A program made the position numbers and the translations under genes. This document shows, piece after piece, positions 1 to 11,420 of a stretch of 64,000 bases of DNA (position 1 is its first letter; every line of letters starts with the position of its first letter). Under the pieces are notes generated by a model that was not told the DNA's origin, searched no databases, and worked only from the letters and a program-made list of their open reading frames with translations. This DNA is from Cryptomeria japonica. Taxonomy: Eukaryota; Streptophyta; Pinopsida; Cupressales; Cupressaceae. The stretch is taken from contig NC_081408.1 of NCBI RefSeq assembly GCF_030272615.1, positions 309,702,450 through 309,766,449 on the forward strand. The letters run 5' to 3'.

Positions 1-982
1 TTGGGTATGATTTCATGTTGTTTTCATGTCCTTGCATAAGCTTCAATATATCATTTATTCATGCTTTAGATCACTTTTCATCTTGCTTTAGAGCATTTAC
101 ATTATCATTTACAAGCAATTAGGGTTTACTTTCTAGGTTGCTCTAGTTTGCTTTCTTGCATTTTAGGACCTTGCACACACAATACATTTTACAATACAAC
201 TTGGCTATTCGTGGAGGTGGAAATCACCGAAGTGGGGGTTTGACTAAGGTAAAACCCTATATAGCCGCCCACCACACCTTTTCAGATATAAGTGCAGGTT
301 TCGAAATCCGGACGACGCCGCAAGTTACAGATCCGGAAGAAGTAGACGGAGACCAAACTTCACACCAAATCTCAGAGAAAAAGACCAGGACAGGGGCGTG
401 GGGCGCCCTGGTCCTGCCAAGACAGGGGCGCTGGGTGCCCTGGTCCCTAGGACGGGGGCGCTGGGTGCCCTAGTCCTCCTGACAGACAACATTTTCAGCA
501 TTTTTGACAGCTTTTCTAGAGTGCAAAAACAACAGTTTCCGGAGCAGTTTCAGGGGTAGAATCAGGACAGTGGCGCCCGCGCCCCTGTCCCGAACATTTT
601 CAGTTAGATTTTAACTCCGGGTACGCATTTACATTCTTGTGTTATCCTTGTGTTTACAGCTTTCCATCATTTAAGTTCAATTTTGTAATCTTGTTATTAG
701 TTCATACTTACACTTTGGGGTTAGGGATTGAACTTGCATCATTTCATCTTTCAATTACAACAAAGGAATAGAAATCCTAATAGGTAGCCCGTGGCTCTCT
801 CTTCCACAAAAAGAAGTAGCCAATTGTGTGATACCTCTAGGCTCTTTCGTATTCCACAAATGTGTGATTGAAAGTGAGATTAGGGCATGTTTGCTTAGTG
901 TCACTTCTTTCTCCCACACAATTGTGAACCAAAATTTCGCAATAGTGGGTAGTTAGATTATTTTCTAAAGATAACTAAGTTC
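1..982 (+). other. Non-coding leader of a decayed retroelement
   Basis: No long open frame is convincing here. The stretch lies directly upstream of the decayed retroelement ORF at 983-2992 and holds a GC-rich 30-bp array (389-480) and a related GC-rich block near 565-595, unlike the AT-rich surroundings. The short frame at 156-473 reads through the repeat and looks like a by-product. I infer a 5' leader or end of LTR of the element whose ORF follows. The left end of that element is outside the window, so its LTR and primer site cannot be tested. Confidence 0.4.
389..480. repeat. GC-rich 30-bp tandem repeat, three units
   Basis: Three consecutive units of about 30 bp share the core GACAGGGGCGCTGGGTGCCC followed by TGGTCC or TAGTCC. 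The first is 32 bp and less regular; the second and third (421-450, 451-480) differ at a few positions. Each unit contains GGGCGC/GCGCCC-type self-complementary stretches that could fold. A diverged inverted relative lies near 565-595. Confidence 0.8.
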
Positions 983-2992
983 AATCAGGAGGTTGCAAGA
1001 GAATTCACTCGTGCATTTTCAGATGGATAAGATCAGGTGAAAGGATTGAGAGTTGTAGTGATAGAAAAATGGATTACAGAAGTAACTGGGTTGCCAGCAA
1101 ACGGGGAAAAATACCCTAAATCAAAGGATGCACAAAGTGCAAGAGAAGAATTTACACGACAGGAAGACCCAGCTTTGGTAATAGATAAGCAGGGGGTTAG
1201 ACGAGAATCCCTTTTTCTTGAATTGCAAGTAGTAGCATTATATGTCATGAAATATTTAACTTGTGAAGGGAGATTCTCATGTCTGCATTCCCATCATTTC
1301 AAGCTTCTGAGTCATCTGTGCCATGGAAGAAGAATGAATGTTCCAAATATATTGTACAATCTTCTTTTCATTAGTGCAATGGAAACACAAAAAGGTAGGC
1401 CTCACTCTATTATTCATCATTTTTTGATTAAGTTGTTGATTGAAAGGTCTTGAAGAGATGTTTCCTAGATGTCCTGGGATGAATTTGTAAAAGTTAGAAG
1501 ATTTAGGGTATATAATGTGGGTCCAATGGAACTGCTCCCATCTCAAGAGCGGGAAAATTTAGAAAGATCTGGTCCTGCCATTGAAGCCTCATCCTTTGGG
1601 AAATCACCAAATCAAAATGTTCCTATAGTAGAGGAACCCTCACAAGGAGAAGCCCTATCTGAAGTAGAAGAAGCCTCGATAGGGGTTCCTTTGCAAATCC
1701 TAATAAGAACTAGGGCTACTACACGGAGGGAGTAAGGTAAAGAAAAATAGATTGACATGAAAAAGAAGAAAGAGGGGAAAAGTGGGGATTTGGCCTCTCC
1801 TATTGCAAAGAAAAGAGAAGTTACAAAAGTTGTTTCTCCTGCAACCACTGTAGTAGCTAAGGAAGCAACTTAGGAATTAGGTATAGGAAGTCGTACTACA
1901 ACCACCAAAGAAATGTCTTAGAGAAGAAGCAGTAGGCTTTGGAAAAAACCTAAAGATTAAAAGCAATCAAAGGAGCTAAATGTCAACATTTTGGTTGATT
2001 CTCCAGAGCACGAGCCACATAGTGCTTAGTAGGATGATATTCCTTCATCCTCACCTAAGGAGCTTAGTAAGGAAGAAGATAAGGATGAGGAAGAAGAACT
2101 CCAAAACCCTCATGAGAAGCTACAGGAAGGTGTAGGCTTTGATGGACTTAACATTTTGGCCTATGTTGTAGAGAAAATTGTTGAAACAGGAAGCGGAACT
2201 AGAAATTTGAAGCCTAAAGTACTAATTCACAGACCACCTTCTCTTACCAGTCATGCAGTTGCACTTGCCTTTTACCGAGAATGGGAATTAGAAAAAGTGG
2301 AAATGCAAAGGCTTATTGATCAACAGAAGAAGGTTATTGAATAGAAAGATGAGGAGATTGCTTAGCTTAAAATTAAGGTGGAAATGGTAGGCACCATGGT
2401 ACCATAGCTAATGCAATGCTGAGCACCATCTCGAGTTTACTCCTTGTATTTGAAGGAATAACATATTTGTTTTTAAATGATGAGAATTGTTAGGGATCTA
2501 AGGCCCTATTTAAAGACACTTGAGGAGATCTATCATGTCTACCAAACATCTCCTATAACCATCAAGAATTTTCTCTATGAATTTTATTTAAATAATTACA
2601 TTGTTCCTGATGACGCTGATTGGAATCCTCAATTTTACATTGGAGATATCCAACTAAGGTCTCTCATGTCATGGGTTCAAAATGAAATTACAAGGGGATA
2701 ACAATTCAAGATACATAGGAAGGAATAACTTGATCTCTCACTTCCATTGAGAGCTGAGTCAAGAAATCCAAGAAGGCTTTATTACGACTAATAGAAAATT
2801 ATGTATCAACCAGATTTTGGGAAAAACATTCTGCCCCTAAGAGAAGAAATATACAGGGAATGTGAGAAAATGGCCATAGGAGAAGGACAAGTAGCAATAG
2901 GACATTTAGTCCAGCATTGGAATATCCTATCGGATGAGTTGAAACAGTCCGAGCCACACTCCTTATCAAATTATCAATCGACGCTGAGGTAG
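983..2992 (+). pseudogene. Degenerate plant retroelement-associated ORF
   Basis: The pieces starting at 1037, 1469, 2156, 2477 and 2801 all lie in the same frame, so this is one ORF of roughly 650 codons broken by stops without obvious frameshifts. It begins around FNQEVAREFTRAFSDG, then EVTGLPANGEKYP, RRESL, VALYVMKYLTCEGRF and a hydrophobic helix around MNVPNILYNLLF. From memory this order resembles the 'putative plant transposon protein' family found in plant retroelements; I cannot run the profile search. The middle (about 1740-2150) is Lys/Glu/Ser-rich. Of about 19 stops, roughly ten are TAG and seven TAA. No RT, integrase or protease is visible. Function unknown; probably an accessory or gag-like protein of a non-autonomous element. 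Confidence 0.5.
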
Positions 2993-4309
2993 GCACCCAA
3001 AGATATACATTTGGGAAGAACAAAAGGAAGACACTAGTTTCCCCTTAGCTTCCAGCCACCAATTCTCCTATGGCCACTAATGGGATGTAGGAATAATAGC
3101 CCACTAGGTGGACACGATTGGAAAATATGAAAGGGTTCTATTGGAGTTTGTCTACAAGAAGCTAGGTTGGGGGGAAATGATGAGCTGAAATAATGGCTCT
3201 ATTTTGATAAATTTTTATCTTAGAATTTCTGCTTAGGTCTTGTGTAATATTTGGGTCAGATGACTTTCCTAGTTGATGTCTTTTTAAGTATTTCTAGAAC
3301 CGATTCATCATATACCTAGGGTTTCTATCTAATGATTTCTAATGGTTCATCTATGCAAATTATCTAAATCAATCTTAGAATGTGGTTTAATTTATGTTAT
3401 GTTAACATCAATAGATACACATTCTTTTGTGCATATTAACGTCATGATACAAGGTCAGGAAAGATGAAAGAAAGACTAAGCTAGCAATTAAAAGGAACAT
3501 CAACATGTCGCTATGATGCAGACCCAGTCAAAGTGGAGCAACATTGAAGAAGATCATAACCACTTGATCAGTTCCTCAATAGAGAGGTTTGTGGGACATT
3601 CATAATTGTTCATAGTGGAGCTTAAATACAAGAAGGAAGTTGCACTATATTTTCTCAGCTGCAGGACGGTTGTTGTTGTTTTGTTTTTCTGCACTGACTT
3701 CTTCTTTAATGTAATAAACCCTGTTCGCCTAATCCTTTGGGATGTGGGTTGATTGGTTACGAATTTGTTAGAAATTAAAGGTATCTATCTCCTCTCAAGG
3801 GGATGAAATGATCATAGAATTTGTACTATCCAATTTTTACTCATGTTTTTTGTAGTTAATTTGGAATAAAGAAGAAAATGTTATTTTGAGCTTATTAGTT
3901 GTTGTCTAGAGTTCTAGATATACTCACTCAAGGGGGCCCACTTGGTGAATAATCCCTTTTCCTTTTTCAATTAATTTCCATCTTATAATAGTTGTTGTTT
4001 TAGCATTCAACTATTCCTGTAGCCATTGGAAACGGTTCCAATGTCTGTTCCTGTAGCCACATTGGGCAGAGTAGCTCCTATCTGTTGGCCAGAACATTGT
4101 TATTCAGTAGTAGTCACTTACGTTACTTTCGGTTGTAAGTTCTGATAAGGTATTAGTTCATTATGTTTTTGCATATTTATTTAAGAGAATTTCATTTCCA
4201 GTATTAGGATAGAATGGTTGCAATTTGAACTTAGTACACATACAGTGCTGACCCGTTTCAAGTTTACGTCCCTGTTTGATAAAGTAAATGAGCCTTTGCT
4301 ACAGAAGAG
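2993..4309 (+). other. 3' non-coding part of decayed element, possible LTR remnant
   Basis: No coding signal. A purine run GGGGGGAAA at about 3171-3179 is followed by TGATGAGC, the arrangement of a polypurine tract and LTR start, and the next kilobase has TATA-like AAATACAAG near 3624 and AATAAA-type signals near 3715. The matching 5' LTR would lie left of the window, so the LTR reading is only a possibility. Confidence 0.25.
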
Positions 4310-5461
4310 TTAGCTATTTAGCAAGGATGTCTAATCCTTGAAATAAGTTTCTAGAACCTAATTGCTATTCTAGTTATAAGGACCAACAACTGGAATAACA
4401 GATAAACCAATTAAGTATAAACAATAATCAGAGAATAAATACCATCCACATGACACCAAGAGTTATACATGGAAAAACTGATAAAGGGAAAAACCATGGT
4501 GGGAAGCCTACCCATAGTCAGATAATACTTCTATAATAAGTATGTGAATTACAATTGAGGGGCCTACACTTGCAAGAAGGCCAACAAGCATTTTTCTCAT
4601 TACAAATGGAGTCTCACTGACTACATAGAAATCCAGACTAGAATCTGGAGAAATGATTGAACTAAAAAGATAACATCTCCTATGCCTGAGTATAGTTCCA
4701 GTTAAGCTCAATACTAGAGGACTAAATCCTCTTACATAAGCCCAACTCAATCTCCAATGATCGACCAAATCCTCTACCTGAATGATATTACATTATTCAT
4801 ACATTACATATCCATATCCCATTCCTTTAACCATAATAATGAACAATGAGATCTTACATCATATATGTACAAACCCTTGACCATAAACAATCAGGTCGGC
4901 CACTAGATAATAAACCAATTACATAATTACAAAACATATTATCCTTAAACCAAATAAATAATATCCAACCCATAAGACATCCCAGAAACACATCAAGAGG
5001 TCGAATCCACACGTTACATTAAGTCAACCCATAACGTAGATACACTGGGACCCAAATTAGGTCAACACGCTAATCTATCAAGTCTTGAACATGATCACCA
5101 TCAGCATCCTGAATCCATACCAGAAGCTGCACCAACACCACTTATGCATATCATCCAAAGATCTTCGTCAAAGCTCAGCTAGTGAAACCCTCACCAGAAC
5201 CACAAACCAAGCTTCCAAGCAAACATGATAGCATTAGATCATTAGACCAAAACCAACTGATTGAATGTGAGCATGAGTAAGCCAATTCTATAACCAAATC
5301 ATACTGGAGCATTACTAGATCATGCCAAATCCAATCAAACCAGAAACCACACAACCTACCTGGACTAGAAGGGTGCCGGTAAATCATCTAAATCAACTAG
5401 TGTTGACATCAATGGAAAAACATAAATGCAACACATAATAAATTCCTCCAAATGGCCAACA
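4310..5461 (-). mobile_element. Copia-like LTR fragment (copy 1)
   Basis: On the minus strand it starts with TGTTGGCCATTTGG at 5461 and runs to about 4310. The same sequence, including the same start, occurs on the + strand at 44809-45302 plus 63315-63746, which shows it is a dispersed repeat with a defined TG start. Its overall look matches Copia LTRs of conifers as I remember them; no internal Copia domains are present beside it. Its far end decays around 4310-4390, and no convincing target duplication is seen. The small frame at 4508-4768 is conserved with the one at 63539-63901 only because the LTR is repeated. It interrupts the LINE RNase H region at 5462. Confidence 0.6.
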
Positions 5462-8400
5462 AGGATTAGCTTTAGAAGCCCCATCAAAGTTAGCCTTAAT
5501 CTAGTCATTAGGGGGAGAAGAATAGTAGCACATCCTTCTATTGAGTTGGTTACATATGTCCATAGATATTGGGATATTCCAGCTCCTTAAAAAATCATAC
5601 TCTTCCTTACTGTTGCAAGAATGAGATCCAATAGCTACAATATTCTCCATAGGATTATGTTTTATCTTAGCCCACACCACTTCAAGGGAGTTGTTGGAAT
5701 TCCTGAAGATTCTATTATTCATTTCTTTCCATATACCCCATAGGATATATGAGAAAGAGAAGTCCAACTATTTCCTAATAGCTGTATTTTTGGTTCTACA
5801 AGACCAGCTCCTGAAACAATCTTGAATTGACTCGGGAAACACCCAATATAAGCCCCAAGACTAAAAAAGAATCGACTAGATAGGTTGGACAAAAGGATAG
5901 TGAAGAAACATGTGGTTCACAGATTCTTCATCAATAAGGCATAAATAACATATGTTAGGGACGCAAAATCCCCTCTTTCTTGAGTTATCTATGGTAAGAA
6001 TTTCATTTTCCAGAAGAATCCAAACAAAAATATTGATTTTGGGAGTCAAACCTGAATACCAAGCTTTGCCCCAGTAAGGGATAGGGTCTTGATATTGAGC
6101 CATCAAAAGGACAATAAAAGCCACTAAGTAATTCCTTGAAAAAGTACCAACCCACACCAGGTGGTCCTCCCTTCTAGGGGTATTGACAACCTAGTTGAGT
6201 TTCATATTAATATTCTTAAGGTTGGAATCAATAGTTCTCAGGTCTACCCACCTCTGATTACTCCAGTAGTTAGCAACTTTGGCCCTAAACCTTTTCTTGC
6301 TAGCTTGGATGATCATTGGAGGAATAGTAGAATCATTGAGGGGAGCACTTCCAATCTAGGAATCACCCTAGAAATCAACCTTTCTACCAGTACCAACGGG
6401 CCACACTTTGCCCTGACTCACAATATCTTTGGCATGATTAACACTATTCCATATGGTTGATCCTTCCAGGATCTGATCTGATGCTAGAAAATATTCCATG
6501 CTAGGGTTCAAACATAAGTATTTAGCCTTCCAAATTTCAGTCCATTCACCTATTCCCTAATAGATTCTCTAGATTTGTTTGGCCAGGAGAACTTTATTCA
6601 ATGTTTTAAAGCTTTTTAGACCAAGCCCCCCTACCTTTTTTGGTTTGCAAACTTTATCCTAGGCAATGAGGGCAATTCATTTCTTCTCTTCAACCCTAGA
6701 CCATAGAAAAGATTTCTAAATTTTTTCAATTGCATCAGTAAATTTCCCTAGAATTTTGAAGAGACTTAAGGCATAAATTGGAAGAATTTGAAGAGATGAT
6801 TTTAGAAGCTATATTTTTCCAGCTTGGCTAAGAAGGCTCCCTTTCCACTTGATAAGCTTCTTGCTAAATCCATCAACAAGACTATTCCAAAAAGGTTCCA
6901 TAGGTTTTGTGCCTAGTGGGAGACCTAGGTAGATAGAAGGAGGTTGGAAGATTTGACATCCCAAGATGTGAGCCATCATGGTCTATCTTTCATCTAGAGT
7001 ATTGAATAAGAAAAGAGATCTTTTCTCCTAGTTGATCGCTTGACCTGAGTTAGCCCTCTAAGTGTTGAGGCAATTCTTCAAATTATTTGCTTCTTTGATC
7101 GAAGATGTACCCATCAGGATGATATCGTCAACAAATTGCTGGTGGGAGCACAACTTAAATCCCAAGGAGGGAGAAATTCCCACAAAAAGACCCTAAGAAA
7201 TGAATTTTCTAATGTTTTTGCCCAGACATTCAACCAAAAAAATGAAGAGAATAAGGGAGATGGGGTCCCCATGTTTGATGCCTCTGGAAAATTTAAAGAA
7301 AGGGGAGGGTATACCATTCACAATGATAGAGAAAGAGGGGATACAAATGAGTTAACCAACCAGTTGAATAAACTTTCCACAAAAACCAAAGGCTCTCAAC
7401 ACCTTGTCCAAAATCCCCTAGTCCACTCAGTCATAGGCCTTAGATAAATCGAGCTTCATCAGGAAGCCCTATTTCTTTGAGTCCACCAGTGAGTGAATAA
7501 TTTCATGAATAGTGATGATGGAGTCAAGGATTTGTCTACTGGGCACAAAGCCACTTTGTTGGGGAGAGATAATGGAAGGAAGAACCACAAGCAATCTCTT
7601 GGTTATCACCTTCAAAATGATCTTATAGGAGTTACACAAGCTGATCGGTCTGAATTGATCCATTGAGTCAGCCTCGGGACATTTAAGGATTAAAACTAGA
7701 AACATAGCATCAAGTTCCTTTAAGATAATCCTTGCCCCAAAAAATTCTTGGATTCCCTTAACCAAATCCTTCCTAATAATACTCCAAGAAGTCTGAAAGA
7801 AGAACATTGGGAACCCATCAGGCCTAGGGGATTTATTGCCTTCAAAGGAGAACACTTCCATCTTGACTTCTTCTTCAGAAGGAATGGCAACCAGGGACTT
7901 GTTTTGTTCTTCATTAATAAGGGAAGGAATGGTCTCCAGGAGAGTTCTCTGGGAAAGATCATCCAACCTGTCAGCCATAGAAAGAAGGGAATTGAAAATT
8001 TTCCTAGCTTCGTACCTAATCTCATCATCCTTTTGAGTAACAATTTCTGTGATCCTCAATTTAGAGATCCTATTAGCAGCCTTGCGTTTCAAGGCAATCA
8101 TATGGAAGAATCTAGAGTTTCTACCCCCCGCTTTGAGCCATAATGACCAGGAATGTTGTTTCCAAAACTCTTCTTCCCTTTTGATAATCTTATGATACTT
8201 AGCCAACACCTCATTTTCCTCTCCGATAGAAACCTTAGTATAACCACTGGTTTGGATTTTATCTTGGATTTCCTTTAGCTCTAGCTAGATTACAGACTTG
8301 GTAGTGAAGAGATCCCCAAAAAATTCCTTATTCCATTTCTTAACATGATCTTCCACGTGCCTTAATTTTTTGCCATTCTATACATTGTTGTCCCTTCAAC

Positions 8401-9197
8401 ATCAATCAACTACTAGTTCTCAATGGCCTTCTCAAGGTTAGAGTGATCCAACCACATCCTTTCAAATTTGAAAGAGAAATTCCTTTAACCATTTATATTC
8501 TCTGCCATAAACACCACAAGAAAGTGGTCCGATCATATTCTTGTAAAAGTTGAAAGAGAGCATTGATACTTGCTAAACCAATTATTTGAGATAGGGGCCC
8601 TATCAAGTCTGACTTGAATAAGATCCCCTCTAGATCTACGGTTAGTCCAAGTAAATTTGGCCCATTGGAGATCAATATCATGCAACCCCTAGTTATTAAT
8701 AAAGGACAACAGGTCCAATCTACTATCTAATTGAGGCGGGGCTCCTCCAACCTTCTCACTATCATGGAGAGGGGTATTGAAGTCCCCCGTCACCAGCCAC
8801 CAATCATCCTTGAGAGGAGATCTTATTTCCTCCAGCTTTTACCAAAATTTGCATCTACCTAGTTTTTTATTAGGAACATAAATTTTAGTCAAGAGCCATG
8901 AAGTACCATCCCCTATGTGATGAAACCTTATAAAAGCCACATTATTATCCTACTTCACTAGTTCTCCTTTGACTTGCTTGAGGTTCCAAAAAATGACAGT
9001 ACCCCCTGAAGCACCATCAGAGCTGCATCCTAAAATCCCCCCATCCTTAAAAATCTTGATCTTCTCTACTATGTCTTTTAACATTTTGGTTTCTTGGATA
9101 AGCACAATATCCAGTTTATGTTCTTTAACAATTTTTTTAAAATATCCTATTTATGTGGACTATTCAATCCACGTATATTCCATGAAATGATTTTCAT
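5462..9197 (-). pseudogene. LINE ORF2: endonuclease / reverse transcriptase
   Basis: Encoded the target-site nicking endonuclease and reverse transcriptase of the LINE. The start at 9197 opens with MKIISWNIRGLNSP, the usual N-terminus of plant L1 endonucleases; VTGDFN and HDSEKVGG follow near 8790-8740, and WTNRR near 8650. The best-preserved piece is 7469-8209, with KSPRPDGFP and FRPISLCN. RT motifs continue as LDLSKAYD (about 7455), GIKHGDPIS and FVDDIILMG (about 7138-7110, in place of YADD). The zf-RVT region is at 5876-6157 (PKINIFVW, CYLC, HMF). An RNase H start, FDGASKAN, is visible just before the junction at 5462, where the rest is missing. Many stops and frame changes; inactive. Confidence 0.85.
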
Positions 9198-9209
9198 TTT
9201 ATTTTTAGG

Positions 9210-10861
9210 GAGCATACCTAAAGGATGGTCATCTAAGTTCCATCCATTATATTCTTGCTGGCCTCCTGATCTCTAAGCTGTCTTGCTAACCTTCTGCCTG
9301 GGGGTGATGGGGTAAATCTCATGTCTGCCTTGGTCCTGTTTTTGGTCTTGACAGGGGTATCCTAGAGGGTTGCCTTCGACCCCTTTTTTGCATCTTTCCT
9401 TCTTTCCACAACTTCATTATTCTGGAAATACTCATCTTGGTTGTTCTGAGTGGATGTCTCATGCTTGAAAGCTTCTTCCTCCGCCTACTTTGCACTTATG
9501 TTAAATAGTGAAGTCTTGGGGGATGCTTGGAAGGTCAATTTCACCATCTCAACCAGCTATTGTGATTCAAATGAGGCACTTCCCCCCCAAAATCACACAC
9601 CTTTGGGCATCCTCATAGTTAGATTTGGGGATGACCCTGCTAGTATTTTTATTGGTGCTATTCGAAGCTGCCTCCTCCTTGGTTTGCAACATCACCTGTA
9701 TTTCTCCTTCTTTCAAGTTATCTCTTTGTTGTTCCTCCTAATTGAGGTTTTACCATTCTTTTTTAGCTTTTCCTATCTGGTCTTCTTTTTCTCATTCCGA
9801 CGCATGGATTTCTAAGTTTTCCATATTGATGTTCTCTGGTTGTTCCAAAGTTTCATGGATGATGACGCTCTAGGCTTCTGGTACTATAATATTTCCTTTA
9901 GCAAGAACTTGTTGATTGACTGGATTTTTGGCTCTCCATTGTGTTGTGTTGTCTTTCTTTCTTTTCTCCTTTGCAACCTGTTGGGGATATTTTTTTGCAG
10001 TATGCCCCAATTTTTTGTAGTGAAAACATGCAAAAGGGACACTTTCATATTTCAATGGTTGAACCCACTTCCCCAATTTGGATTTAATCTCTATAGATAA
10101 AGACATATCCATTCTTTGTGTAACTCCCACATAGATCCTAGCAAAGGTTAGTCTTCTTTATTGTCGCTGTAATGGGATCCATAGATAATAGTTCCCCAAA
10201 GGAGTAGGCGATTCCTTTGAAAACATCTTCAACCCAAAACTCTAGTGGAAGACCCAAGAGTCTCACTTAGACTGGAGCTTGGACAAAAAAAGATTTGTTT
10301 AGGTCCATCAAAGGTAACCATTTTTGCAGAGCCAACGCAAATTTTCCAATCAGCCAGGGACTTTCACATAGCACCCTTGACATGTCTTCTTCACACAAAA
10401 AAGACAAAGATAGAGCACTTTTGGGCATGGACATCTAGAAAATTCCCTGACAATATCAATTTTCGGTCTAGTGGCCATAAATTTGCCAATCAGTGTCAAT
10501 GCCATAAGGTTGATATGCTCAATCATTGGATCTAGAACTTCAATAGCAAATCTGCCCTTTTTCAGATATGAAATATTACTCACTAGAGGGAGCGAGGATT
10601 TTCCACTCGGTTTGACATCGAGTAGAGAAGTCCATGAGTGCCTGGTGTCCCGACTGTCGGGGCCCAGTATTGGGCCACCTCCATCACGTGATCCTCCCTC
10701 CCCCCTCCTAGATCTGTGGGTTCAAAAGAATCAGGGTAGACTCGTGATCCATCCTTTTTGCCTGCTCCCTGGTTCGCCTATCCATTATAGGGTTTCCTGC
10801 CTTGTCCATGGTTCAAATTTTCTCTAGTTGCTCCTGCTCCTGCTCCTGCTCCTGTTGCCAT
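9210..10861 (-). pseudogene. LINE ORF1: nucleic-acid-binding protein
   Basis: The Met at 10861 begins MATGAGAGAG, encoded by a short GCTCCT-type repeat, and a stop follows within about 30 codons. A piece at 10350-10583 (KKGRFAIEVL, IGKFMATRPK) resembles the DUF4283 region of plant LINE ORF1 proteins. At 9870-10130 a CCHC zinc knuckle is recognisable but damaged (CFHYKKLGHTAKKYP: the second and fourth Cys are lost). The C-terminal part up to ORF2 is low-complexity and broken. In intact relatives this protein binds the LINE RNA; here it cannot be made. Confidence 0.7.
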
Positions 10862-10870
10862 CAAAAGGTA

Positions 10871-11168
10871 TCATGTTACTTTTTATAAAATTGTTGTATT
10901 TAGTAAATTCGGCAAAGAGTTGTTTTATGATAAACACTTATAGCGAGTAAAATCTGAGATTCTTATCCAAGCTATTTAAGGCTCCCCAGATGAAATGTAA
11001 TGCAATACTATTTATAGTATTGTGCAATAATAAAATCTTCATTTTTTAGTAAACAATTGAAATTTTATTCCAATATCTTGTATTTGTCCTAATTTTTACT
11101 TGTTTTCATGACTTATATTTTGACAAATAATTCGATCAAGGTTAGTCTATTCTTTCTATTGTCTATTC
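10871..11168. other. AT-rich spacer, nothing recognised
   Basis: About 300 bp between the LINE 5' end and the solo LTR. It may include LINE 5' UTR. No motif or repeat that I can support. Confidence 0.4.
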
Positions 11169-11173
11169 AAAAT
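11169..11173. repeat. Left target-site duplication AAAAT of the solo LTR
   Basis: AAAAT directly precedes the TGTGATAACC terminus and is repeated at 14726-14730 directly after the GGTTGTGACA terminus. The sequence is simple, so on its own it is weak; combined with the termini it is convincing. Confidence 0.6.
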
Positions 11174-11284
11174 TGTGATAACCCACCAAAATTTGATTCA
11201 ACAAAAATTGAGTATTATTTTTTTTTTTTCATTATGTTTTATTCAATTGCATACTCTGGGCATCCATCCAATTAGGATTAGGAA

Positions 11285-11420
11285 TTCATCCATTCGGGAT
11301 GAGCTTCTAACCATACGGGCTAGGCAATTGTCCATACGGGACGTAAAATTCCATCTATCCAATACGGGATAGGCATCTACCCATACGGGGTAGGCATCCA
11401 TCCAAACGGGATAGGAGATG
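11285..11420. repeat. Short imperfect array with core CCATACGGG
   Basis: Six diverged units of roughly 20-25 bp with the core CCATACGGGATAGGCATC, followed by a single relative at about 11590. It lies within the solo LTR near its left end. Confidence 0.65.

Larger units (their letters stand above)
5462..10870 (-). mobile_element. L1-like plant LINE, truncated at its 3' end
   Basis: A minus-strand non-LTR retrotransposon: ORF1 with a DUF4283-like region and a zinc knuckle, then ORF2 with endonuclease, reverse transcriptase and zf-RVT. The 3' end is lost at the junction with the Copia-like LTR at 5461, so no poly(A) tail or target duplication can be seen. Both ORFs are full of stops and frameshifts. 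The 5' boundary is set a few bases upstream of the ORF1 Met at 10861; the true 5' UTR may extend further right. Confidence 0.85.

Noticed and set aside
4508-4768. Protein-like frame conserved with 63539-63901
   Set aside because: Both lie in the Copia-like LTR repeat; no domain and no start or stop conservation beyond the repeat.
5390-5461. LINE protein reading on into FGGIYYV across the LTR start, as if RNase H continued
   Set aside because: The same sequence starts at 44809 without any LINE upstream, and the frame then loses all RNase H motifs.
7748-8143. 131-codon + strand frame
   Set aside because: Antisense shadow of the best-preserved LINE RT segment.
10990-11060. Similarity of 10990-11060 to 14740-14850 as possible flanking repeats of the solo LTR
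   Set aside because: Low-complexity AT similarity outside the 5-bp duplication; better explained by chance composition.
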